From Firmicutes bacterium CAG:552 (GTDB lineage: Bacteria > Bacillota > Clostridia > Christensenellales > Pumilibacteraceae): a stretch of DNA of 29,564 nucleotides. Shown in pieces: positions 7,751 through 14,557 of the stretch. Within the stretch, counting starts at the first letter, position 1. Each line of letters starts with the position of its first letter. The stretch spans positions 1 through 29,564 of the forward strand of contig FR884031.1 in assembly GCA_000435495.1 (NCBI GenBank), read 5' to 3'. The translations under genes and the position numbers were made by a program. Under the pieces are notes generated by a model. It was not told where the DNA came from. It did no database searches and saw only the letters and a list, made by a program, of their open reading frames with translations.

Positions 7751-7779
7751 TTGATTTTTTATTTAGAAAATGGTATAGT
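7751..7779 (+). promoter_or_regulatory. Probable internal promoter upstream of phoU
   Basis: In the 58-base gap between pstB and phoU, TTGATT (7751-7756), a 17-base spacer and TATAGT (7774-7779) make a good sigma-A match. AAGGAG (7781-7786) is the phoU ribosome site, so a transcript from here would be nearly leaderless unless it starts close to position 7786. No Pho box is visible. It could give basal phoU-phoP-phoR expression when phosphate is plentiful. Confidence 0.5.
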
Positions 7780-7794
7780 TAAGGAGTAAAGACA

Positions 7795-8448
7795 ATGTCA
7801 ATAAGAAAAATATTCGAAGAAGAACTTTCACAGCTTAAGACGGAACTCGTAGAGATGTGTCGTCTTACGGAGCAAATGATAAGCGACGCCATCGAAGCGC
7901 TCGTAAATCGTGACAGAGAACTCGGAAAAAGTATTGCCGGCGCAGATAAGCGAGTTGACGAGTACGAAATGGATATAGAAAAACGGTGCATGCGAATTCT
8001 TCTCAAGCAGCAACCCGTGGCGAAAGATTTCAGAGAGGTGTCTACGGCATTAAAAATGATAACGGATATCGAACGCTTTGGCGATCAGGCAAGCGATATC
8101 GGCGATTTGGTTTGTACTATGCCGGGCGAAAAATATATTAAAAAGCTGAATCATATTACTGCGATGGGAAATCTCGCCGTCAGAATGGTCAGAGAAAGCG
8201 TAAATTCGTTTATCAATAACAACGAAGCTCTTGCCGACGAGGTAATTAAACTCGACGACGAAATGGATGAATTGTTCGTAACGGTAAAAAACGAACTTAT
8301 CGAACTTATCAAAAAAGACGGTAACAACGGAGATCAGGCAATAGAGCTTATGATGGTAGCAAAATATTTGGAAAGAATAGGCGATCATGCCGTAAACGTT
8401 GCCGAATGGACAAAATATAACGAAACCGGAGTGCATGTAAAGATTTAA
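7795..8448 (+). CDS. phoU: Phosphate signalling regulator PhoU
   Basis: All-helical PhoU protein of 217 residues, normal length, made of two similar three-helix repeats. The first metal-binding-type motif region reads ALKMITDIERFGDQASDIGD and the second MMVAKYLERIGDHAVNVAEW; E/D-x-x-R-x-G-D is the repeat hallmark. PhoU links the state of the Pst transporter to the PhoR kinase and keeps the Pho regulon off when phosphate is sufficient. AAGGAG lies 8 bases before the ATG. Its stop overlaps the start of the response regulator (TAATG), so the sensor genes are translationally coupled to it. Confidence 0.95.
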   Translation: MSIRKIFEEELSQLKTELVEMCRLTEQMISDAIEALVNRDRELGKSIAGADKRVDEYEMDIEKRCMRILLKQQPVAKDFREVSTALKMITDIERFGDQASDIGDLVCTMPGEKYIKKLNHITAMGNLAVRMVRESVNSFINNNEALADEVIKLDDEMDELFVTVKNELIELIKKDGNNGDQAIELMMVAKYLERIGDHAVNVAEWTKYNETGVHVKI

Positions 8449-9113
8449 TGAAGGAACTTATTTACATCGTAGAAGACGACGAAGGGATGCGAGAGGTTTA
8501 TCAAGGCGCATTCGAGGACGCATACGAAATCAAACTTTTTGAAAACGGTAAAGATTTTTTTTATGCGTTTGCTGTAAAAAAGCCCGACCTTGTGATATTG
8601 GATATAATGCTGCCCGAAATGGACGGTTTTACGATTCTGACCAAAATTCGTGAGATGGATGAGCGGATTCCCGTTATTTGCGTAAGCGCAAAGTCGGATG
8701 AGGTCAGCTTTGTTAAAGGTCTTAACAGAGGCGCAGACGATTATATGGCAAAACCGTTTTCAGTGCTGGAGCTTATGGCAAGGGTAAAGACGAATTTGCG
8801 CCGAGCTAAGCTTTATATTACGAGTGCAGACGGGTTTTCAATCGATAACAACCTTTATAAGGCGTTTTATAACGGCACCGATTTGGGACTTACGATTAAA
8901 GAATTTAAACTTTTAAAAATTCTTATAGGAAAAGCAGGTGTCACCGTAGAGCGAGAAGAATTGTTTAGAGACGTTTGGGGAGAAGATTATATGGGCGAAA
9001 CGAGGACGCTCGATATGCACATCGCCGCAATTCGCGAAAAAATCAAACAAGCAGGAGGAAAAGACTGTATCATTACCGTCCGCAGTATAGGATACAGATT
9101 TCAAAATAAATGA
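8448..9113 (+). CDS. phoP: Response regulator, PhoB/PhoP (OmpR) family
   Basis: DNA-binding response regulator of 221 residues. The receiver domain has the acidic pocket E9-D10-D11, phospho-acceptor D52 in LVILDIMLPEMDG, S80 and K102 in AKPFS. The C-terminal winged helix (about 128-221) shows LTIKEFKLLKIL, DVWGEDYMGETRTLDMHIA and TVRSIGYRF, the OmpR/PhoB signature. It overlaps phoU by one base and the kinase gene by four (ATGA), a classic two-component pair. With pst genes upstream and Pho boxes in front of pstS, phosphate control is the best assignment. It probably activates its own operon. Confidence 0.92.
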   Translation: MKELIYIVEDDEGMREVYQGAFEDAYEIKLFENGKDFFYAFAVKKPDLVILDIMLPEMDGFTILTKIREMDERIPVICVSAKSDEVSFVKGLNRGADDYMAKPFSVLELMARVKTNLRRAKLYITSADGFSIDNNLYKAFYNGTDLGLTIKEFKLLKILIGKAGVTVEREELFRDVWGEDYMGETRTLDMHIAAIREKIKQAGGKDCIITVRSIGYRFQNK

Positions 9114-10807
9114 AAAAGAAAACGTTATTTCAAATTCTTGCGCTTACATTCGTGTCGGTAACGGTGATGTTTATTTTCGGTATCGTTGCCGTGGACATAA
9201 ATGCGAAGTCGATGTTAAGAGAACGTCTCGCAGAAGAGACCGAATTGGCTTGCGCACTGGTGCAAACCGAAGAAGATTTTGCTAATTTCGCACAATATTC
9301 GGACGACGTAGCTTTTCGTGTAACGATTATAGATCTTAGCGGCGAAGTGCTTTACGAAAGCAGCACCAAAGCGCCTCTCGAAAACCATATCGACAGAGAG
9401 GAAGTAAAATACGCTTTGGCAGGCAATTCTCAAGTCGTGGAGAGGTATTCGCAAACGTTCGAATGCGATATGACGTACTATGCGCTAAGAACAACGCTTG
9501 CCGACGGAAAAGAAATCGTTGTGCGCTTAGCAATAAAAAGCAGCCGAATCAACGGATACCTATGGGTAGTTCTTCCAATTTTGATTGTCGTTTTGATTGG
9601 ATGTTTTATTTTTTCGATAGTTATTTCTAACTTATTGTCGGCAAAAATGTCCGGCAAAATTACCGAAGTCGGGGACAGCTTGCGCAGCCTTAACGATGGA
9701 AATTACGTTCCCATAAAAACGAATTCCGGCGAACCCGAACTCTATTCAGTATTAAATCAAATTAACGAACTAAACGCAAGCGCTCATGCGCATATAAAAA
9801 GCATGAAAGAAACGAGTGACAAGTTAAATACGGTACTCGCAAACGTTTCGCAAGGCATAGTCGCAATCGACGAAAACAAACGAATTATATTTGCAAACAA
9901 AAGCATTGTCGATATATTCGGCGCATCCGAAAATCTTGATGGCAAAGATTTTATTTATCTTATCGACGATTTGGCTCTTTGCGAAAAGATTTCTCGACAC
10001 TTAGGAGAGAATTACACGTCCGAGTACGGCTACAAGGGCAAAGATCTTTCGGTAGTTATTCGCAAAGCAGAAAACAACAGCGACGACGTGTATTCTATCG
10101 TAATTATTACCGACGTCACAGACGAAAAGGCGGTGCAACGGCAAAAAAGCGATTTTTTTGCCAACGCTTCGCACGAACTGAAAACTCCGGTTGCGGTTAT
10201 GCAAGGGTTGTCCGAATTGCTTTTGTCTAAAGATATACTGGACGAAGGCTCAAAAAAACAGGTGGCAAGGATTCACAGCGAAAGCGTCAGGCTTGCGTCC
10301 TTGATAACAGACATGCTTGAGCTGAGCAAATTGGAAAACGGCGATTCAGTCGATGCGGTTTATTCGCCTGTCGACATAAAAGCCATAGCCGAAGAAGTCG
10401 CTTCGGGATTATCTCCGGAGCTAAAAAAGAAAAATATTACTTTAGAAATATTCGGAAACGGGACGGTTACGGCCGACGGCAAAATGATTTTCGAGATAGT
10501 GGAGAATTTATGCTCGAACGCAGCGCATTACAACGTCGAAAACGGCAAAATTACCGTTACGATAAGCGAAAACGATAACGAAACCAAGTTGACTGTGGCA
10601 GATACGGGCATAGGTATCGAAAAGGAATATATTCCCCGATTGTGCGAAAGATTTTATCGTGTAGACAAGTCTCGCTCCAAGAAAACGGGAGGTACGGGAT
10701 TAGGTCTTGCAATTGTTAAACACATTTGTGCTTTATATAACGCCGAACTTTCTATCGAAAGCGAAGTCGGCGTAGGAACGACGGTAAGCGTGAAATTTGC
10801 TAAGTGA
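9110..10807 (+). CDS. phoR: Sensor histidine kinase, PhoR type
   Basis: Membrane sensor kinase of 565 residues. A first membrane helix (about 8-28), an external region of about 120 residues and a second helix (about 151-174) are followed by a HAMP-like stretch, a PAS domain (about 240-335), HisKA with FANASHELKTPVAVM (phospho-acceptor H355), and HATPase_c with ENLCSNAAHYN (N box), ADTGIGIEKEY (G1), FYRVDKSRS (F box) and GGTGLGLAIVKHI (G2). All catalytic boxes are present. An external sensor region plus HAMP-PAS is the layout of Gram-positive PhoR. The ATGA overlap with the regulator gene, and the pst-phoU genes before it, support phosphate signalling through PstSCAB/PhoU. No gene follows on this strand for over 1 kb. 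Confidence 0.92.
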   Translation: MKKKTLFQILALTFVSVTVMFIFGIVAVDINAKSMLRERLAEETELACALVQTEEDFANFAQYSDDVAFRVTIIDLSGEVLYESSTKAPLENHIDREEVKYALAGNSQVVERYSQTFECDMTYYALRTTLADGKEIVVRLAIKSSRINGYLWVVLPILIVVLIGCFIFSIVISNLLSAKMSGKITEVGDSLRSLNDGNYVPIKTNSGEPELYSVLNQINELNASAHAHIKSMKETSDKLNTVLANVSQGIVAIDENKRIIFANKSIVDIFGASENLDGKDFIYLIDDLALCEKISRHLGENYTSEYGYKGKDLSVVIRKAENNSDDVYSIVIITDVTDEKAVQRQKSDFFANASHELKTPVAVMQGLSELLLSKDILDEGSKKQVARIHSESVRLASLITDMLELSKLENGDSVDAVYSPVDIKAIAEEVASGLSPELKKKNITLEIFGNGTVTADGKMIFEIVENLCSNAAHYNVENGKITVTISENDNETKLTVADTGIGIEKEYIPRLCERFYRVDKSRSKKTGGTGLGLAIVKHICALYNAELSIESEVGVGTTVSVKFAK

Positions 10808-10842
10808 AACCAAAACGAAAACGGACGGATTGTCTGATATGC

Positions 10843-10875
10843 CGAACCCCAAAAGTCATACACTTTTGGGGTTCG
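10843..10875 (+). terminator. Strong hairpin ending the pst-pho operon
   Basis: CGAACCCCAAAAGT (10843-10856) pairs with ACTTTTGGGGTTCG (10862-10875): 14 bp around a 5-base loop. Only three T follow on this strand and no T-run is present on the other. It lies between convergent phoR and the arginase gene, 36 bases after the phoR stop, so it is probably the operon terminator or an RNA 3' end protector. Confidence 0.6.
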
Positions 10876-10980
10876 TTTGATAAAAAACACGATTGCAGTT
10901 TTTTGCGGCATGATTTTTGCGGTTAGTTTCATTATGCCGAAAACGTCGTATTTTTTGTATAACGTTTTGTGATTTTTGGT

Positions 10981-11811
10981 TTATGCAAGCAATGACAATA
11001 TGTCAAGAAGAGTTTTTTTGTCTTTGCCGTTATCGAGTGACGGATTGTATTCGACACAGTCGAAAGACGCTATGCCGTTATTTATTACGGCAGCTAAAAT
11101 TTGTTTGGTGTCGGAGACGCCCAATCCGTTCGGCATGACGTACCCGGTAGAAGAAAACGATTTGCCGTCGATTACGTCGACATCAAAACTGAGATGAACA
11201 TTTTTGTCTTTTAGCTTAGGTATAATTTCTCGCATTACAGCGTCTACGCCTTTTGACTTTACTTCGTCGGCGGTAAAAAGACTGACTCCGTGATTTTTCA
11301 TAATAGCGTATTCGCCGTCATCGATGCTGCGTGCGCCTATTATGAAGAGATTTTTCCCGTACAAATTTATATTATCGTTTATCGTAAGGTCGGTTATGCC
11401 CATAGAAACAGCTAAGGGCATACCGTGAATATATCCTGTAGGTGACGTCGATTCGGTGTTTATGTCTGCATGTCCGTCAACGTATACCACAGCCACGTTT
11501 TCGGCGCCGAATTTTTCTGCGTCGGCTGCGATTGACGCCATAACCACCGAGTGATCTCCGCCGATTAAAAGCGTCGGACGGCGGCAATCTTTTAAAGTTT
11601 TGTATAGAGCCTTATTTATACGCATAACCTCGGCGGCGTGTTTAACAAAATCAGGGCAATCCGAATCTTGCTGTTTTTCTCCGCTAAAAGGTATTTCGTT
11701 GCATTTCAATATGCGCCTGAGCGAAGGTATAAGCGCTTCATAGGCGCATTCGCTTCCTCGAGACGGCGAACCTAAGCTGATCGGCGCCTCGACTATATCG
11801 TATTCTTTCAT
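10981..11811 (-). CDS. rocF: Arginase family enzyme (ureohydrolase)
   Basis: Mn-dependent ureohydrolase of 276 residues, slightly short for arginase (about 300). The metal ligands are visible: His in LIGGDHSVV, D-x-H-x-D in VYVDGHADINTE, and D-x-D in LSFDVDVIDG. SPTGYIHGMPLA, which follows the second site, resembles the arginase SPSGNIHGMPLA loop, so arginine cleavage to ornithine and urea is favoured over agmatinase. The third site ends DG where DP is usual. CVEYNPSLD near the C-terminus matches the family's EVNP-LD element. It is a single gene, convergent with the pst-pho operon and divergent from glf, with its own promoter. Formiminoglutamase is a less likely alternative. Confidence 0.85.
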   Translation of the reverse strand: MKEYDIVEAPISLGSPSRGSECAYEALIPSLRRILKCNEIPFSGEKQQDSDCPDFVKHAAEVMRINKALYKTLKDCRRPTLLIGGDHSVVMASIAADAEKFGAENVAVVYVDGHADINTESTSPTGYIHGMPLAVSMGITDLTINDNINLYGKNLFIIGARSIDDGEYAIMKNHGVSLFTADEVKSKGVDAVMREIIPKLKDKNVHLSFDVDVIDGKSFSSTGYVMPNGLGVSDTKQILAAVINNGIASFDCVEYNPSLDNGKDKKTLLDILSLLA

Positions 11812-11849
11812 TGCTTTTGTACCTACTTTCTTTCTGTCAATGCTCGGTT

Positions 11850-11878
11850 ATTTTACTATAAATCGAAGATAAAGTCAA
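11850..11878 (-). promoter_or_regulatory. sigma-A promoter of the arginase gene
   Basis: On the minus strand TTGACT (11878-11873), a 17-base spacer and TAAAAT (11855-11850). The expected start near 11843 gives a leader of about 30 nt before the ATG at 11811. Confidence 0.65.
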
Positions 11879-11962
11879 GACAAATGTGAGCGTATGTCCT
11901 TCAGAGACCTAATATGTCTCGAAGCTGTATAAAATGCTGAATTTCGGGCGACAATTTTATTT

Positions 11963-13075
11963 GTGAAAGCGGATAACAAAGTTGTAGTAATAGGTGCAGG
12001 AATAAGCGGGGCAGCGGCGGCTCGGGTCCTTGCCGAACGAGGAAAAAAGGTGTTGCTTGTCGAAAAAAACGACCATGTAGGCGGTAGCGTATATGATTAC
12101 GTCGATGACGGAATAATCGTACAGGCGCATGGACCGCACATTTTCCACACCGACGATTTTGACGTGTTTAAGTTTTTGTCGAAGTTTACGCAGTGGCAAG
12201 AGTACGACCATAGGGTAAGCGGGTATATTGACGGGAAATTCGTGCCGTTGCCGTTTAATCTTACTTCGCTTTCGATGCTGCGAAAGGATTCCGAATCGAT
12301 AGAACGCAAACTTGTATCGGTGTACGGATTAGGCAAAAGCGTAAGCGTAGGAGCGTTGATGCGCAGTTCGGATGCGACGATTTCGGAGTTCGGACGGTTT
12401 GTTTACGAAAAAGTGTTTTCTTATTATACTCTTAAACAATGGGGAAGTCGTACCGTTCCGGATTCGGTGCTCGACAGAGTTCCGGTTAAGATATGCTATC
12501 AGCACGGATATTTTGACGATCGATATATTTATCAGCCTGTAGACGGATTTACTGCCATGATTGAAAAGATGCTCTCTCATCCGAACATAGAATTAAAACT
12601 TAGCTGTGACGGGAGAGAGCTTATAGACGTCGGCGATGAAGAAATAAAGCTCGAAGGAGAGGCATGTCCCGTCGTTTTCAGCGGAAGAATAGACGAGTTG
12701 TTTAATTATAAATACGGGAAGCTGTTGTATCGTACGCTGGATTTCAAGTTCGAGAGATACGATATTCAGTCTTTTCAGCCTACGGCGGTAGTGAATTATA
12801 CCCAAAGCGAAGATTATACCCGAATAAGCGAGTTTACAAAGTTTACGTCAAAGAAGCTCGCTCATACGATAATCGTTAAAGAATATCCCAGGGACTGTAA
12901 CGGAAACGATATACCGTTTTATCCGATTTGCGACCAAACCGGTTTAATAGGAAAGTATTTCGCAGAAGCGAAACGATATAAAAATTTGACTTTGATAGGG
13001 CGCCTCGGGTTACACAAATACGTAAACATGGATGAGGCTGTCATTATCGCCATAAAAGGAGTGAGTGGTTTATGA
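11963..13075 (+). CDS. glf: UDP-galactopyranose mutase
   Basis: Flavoenzyme that interconverts UDP-galactopyranose and UDP-galactofuranose for surface glycans, 370 residues, normal length. The FAD-binding motif VVVIGAGISGAAAA starts at residue 7. Other family hallmarks are VEKNDHVGG, GPHIFHTDDFDVFKFL, FVPLPFNLTSL, TIIVKEYP...PFYPI and the C-terminal GRLGLHKYVNMDEA. The start is GTG at 11963, fixed by the beginning of the Rossmann strand; there is no clear ribosome-binding site. TATAAA at 11928-11933 may be the -10 box of its promoter. A small inverted repeat GAGAC/GTCTC (11904-11920) lies just ahead of that. The glycosyltransferase start overlaps its stop (ATGA). Confidence 0.93.
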   Translation: MKADNKVVVIGAGISGAAAARVLAERGKKVLLVEKNDHVGGSVYDYVDDGIIVQAHGPHIFHTDDFDVFKFLSKFTQWQEYDHRVSGYIDGKFVPLPFNLTSLSMLRKDSESIERKLVSVYGLGKSVSVGALMRSSDATISEFGRFVYEKVFSYYTLKQWGSRTVPDSVLDRVPVKICYQHGYFDDRYIYQPVDGFTAMIEKMLSHPNIELKLSCDGRELIDVGDEEIKLEGEACPVVFSGRIDELFNYKYGKLLYRTLDFKFERYDIQSFQPTAVVNYTQSEDYTRISEFTKFTSKKLAHTIIVKEYPRDCNGNDIPFYPICDQTGLIGKYFAEAKRYKNLTLIGRLGLHKYVNMDEAVIIAIKGVSGL

Positions 13076-14238
13076 AAATTGCGCTTTGTATTGACTCGTT
13101 TTACCCGTGCATAGACGGACCGATTAACGTAACGTCGTCGCTAGCGTCGATTTTTAATCGCACAGACAAATGCTCGGTGCTTGCCCCGTCGGCAAAAAGT
13201 AAATACGTTGACAATTTTAGTTACGACGTAATACGTTGCAAGTCTATATCTGCTCCGGAAAACTACAGATATGCGCTGCCGAGTTTCGATTACGGTTTCA
13301 GAAAAAAAGTAGAAGAACAGAATTTCGATATTTTTCATGCGCATTCACCGTTCAGTATGGGCAGGTATGCGATAAAGACGGCAAGACGGCTGCATGTTCC
13401 GATGATAGCGACTTTTCATACAAGATATTATGACGATTTTTTGCGCTCCACCGGCAGCAAAATGCTGGCAAAGGCTTTGACGGATAGAATAGTTAAGACG
13501 TATAACGACGCCGATGAAGTGTGGACCGTAAGCAATGCGGCTATAGATACTCTCAGAGAATACGGTTATTACGGTCAATGCAAAGTCGTGCGTAACGGCA
13601 CGGATATGAAATATCCCGCCGATGCCGATGCGCTTGTCGAAGAGGTCAACGAAAGGCATGGTATTGGCGGACGACAGAATGTATTTTTGTACGTAGGGCG
13701 CATTGCAATGTACAAAAATCTTCCGCTTTTTATAAAAGCCTTTAAATTACTGAAGGAAAACGGTATAGATTTTACAGTGCTGATAGTCGGTGGCGGTTTT
13801 GACGAAAATTTATTCAAAAAGCAAATAGACGAAAACGGACTAAGCGACAGATTTATTTTCGTCGGCTCGGTAAGCGAACGAAAAAAACTGCAGGGATATT
13901 ACCTTAGGAGCGATGCGCTTGTTTTTCCGTCCACGTTCGATACTTCGTCTCTTGCTCCAATTGAAGCCGCCGCACACAAGAAGCCTTCGTTTGTAATAAA
14001 CGGCAGCGGAAGTGCAGAGGGAATAATCGACGGCGTAAACGGTTTTTTGTGCGAAGAAAACGAATACGATCTTGCTAAAACGATAAACGCTGCGATTCCG
14101 CATCTACGTGAGACGGGCGAAAACGCAGCTTTAACGGTTTACCGAAGTTGGGAACAAGTTGCCGAAGAAATATATCCCATGTACGAAAATGTGCGCCATC
14201 GCTATGCCTTAACTGCCGAGAACGCAGTTACGGTATAG
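13072..14238 (+). CDS. Glycosyltransferase, GT4-like (GT-B fold)
   Basis: Cytoplasmic or membrane-associated sugar transferase of 388 residues. The N-terminal acceptor half starts MKIALCIDSFYPCIDGPINV, the glycine-poor version of the loop common in diacylglycerol glucosyltransferase-like enzymes, and includes FDIFHAHSPFSMGRYA and IATFHTRYYDDF. The donor half has FLYVGRIAMYKNLPLFIKAF and VLIVGGGF. The usual E-x7-E donor motif appears as DTSSLAPIE, with Asp for the first Glu. Translation is coupled to glf by an ATGA overlap, so it may build a glycolipid or capsule with the galactofuranose product. GT4 enzymes are not the known galactofuranosyl transferases (mostly GT2), so it may add another sugar of the same glycan. 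Acceptor unknown. Confidence 0.87.
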   Translation: MKIALCIDSFYPCIDGPINVTSSLASIFNRTDKCSVLAPSAKSKYVDNFSYDVIRCKSISAPENYRYALPSFDYGFRKKVEEQNFDIFHAHSPFSMGRYAIKTARRLHVPMIATFHTRYYDDFLRSTGSKMLAKALTDRIVKTYNDADEVWTVSNAAIDTLREYGYYGQCKVVRNGTDMKYPADADALVEEVNERHGIGGRQNVFLYVGRIAMYKNLPLFIKAFKLLKENGIDFTVLIVGGGFDENLFKKQIDENGLSDRFIFVGSVSERKKLQGYYLRSDALVFPSTFDTSSLAPIEAAAHKKPSFVINGSGSAEGIIDGVNGFLCEENEYDLAKTINAAIPHLRETGENAALTVYRSWEQVAEEIYPMYENVRHRYALTAENAVTV

Positions 14239-14251
14239 CAGTTACGGTATA
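14224..14251 (+). repeat. Tandem 14-bp duplication over the GT stop codon
   Basis: GCAGTTACGGTATA occurs twice head to tail (14224-14237 and 14238-14251). A degenerate third copy GCAGTTGCGGCATA is at 14278-14291. The first copy encodes the last residues (AVTV) and the start of the stop codon. The 14-base insertion leaves the protein unchanged because TAG replaces what was probably TAA. Confidence 0.7.
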
Positions 14252-14466
14252 ATCTTTTTAAAGCGTAACGATAATTTGCAGTTGCGGCATAAAAGCTACC
14301 GAGATTTTATTTGCAGACTAAATGCGCAATTGCAAAACGTCGATTAGTCATTGACGTTAACTTAGAAAATTATAATTTTGCCCATCATCGACGCTGTAAG
14401 AAAATGAGAAAAATAATTTGGTTGGAATCAATAAAGTACCATTATTTCGGTTATTTTTTATTTATG

Positions 14467-14499
14467 ACAAAAAAAGCGACGTCGAATAGCTTTTTTTGT
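14467..14499 (+). terminator. Rho-independent terminator of the glf-GT operon
   Basis: ACAAAAAAAGC (14467-14477) and GCTTTTTTTGT (14489-14499) form a perfect 11-bp stem with the U-run inside the 3' arm. The loop GACGTCGAATA contains the palindrome GACGTC. The stem is A/T-rich with few GC pairs, so it may be leaky. Its last base is the first base of the next -35 box. Confidence 0.55.
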
Positions 14500-14527
14500 T
14501 GAAAACGCATTTTAAAAGTGGTATAAT
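14499..14527 (+). promoter_or_regulatory. sigma-A promoter of the SNF2-htpG run
   Basis: TTGAAA (14499-14504), a 17-base spacer, TATAAT (14522-14527). The start would be near 14534, giving a leader of about 24 nt with GGGAGG before the ATG at 14558. No CIRCE-like heat-shock repeat is visible although htpG lies downstream. Confidence 0.75.
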
Positions 14528-14557
14528 ATCCTTTATTGAAAAGAAGGGAGGTCGGAT

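Larger units (their letters stand above)
14239..14557 (+). other. Intergenic region, GT to SNF2 gene (319 bases)
   Basis: I see no credible gene here. It contains the end of the 14-bp repeats, AT-rich DNA of no recognised function (about 14295-14460), a terminator hairpin (14467-14499) and the promoter of the SNF2 gene (14499-14527). GGGAGG before the ATG at 14558 is the ribosome site. Confidence 0.75.

Noticed and set aside
14311..14502. 63-codon frame in the GT-SNF2 gap
   Set aside because: Runs through the terminator hairpin, no ribosome site, no domain.
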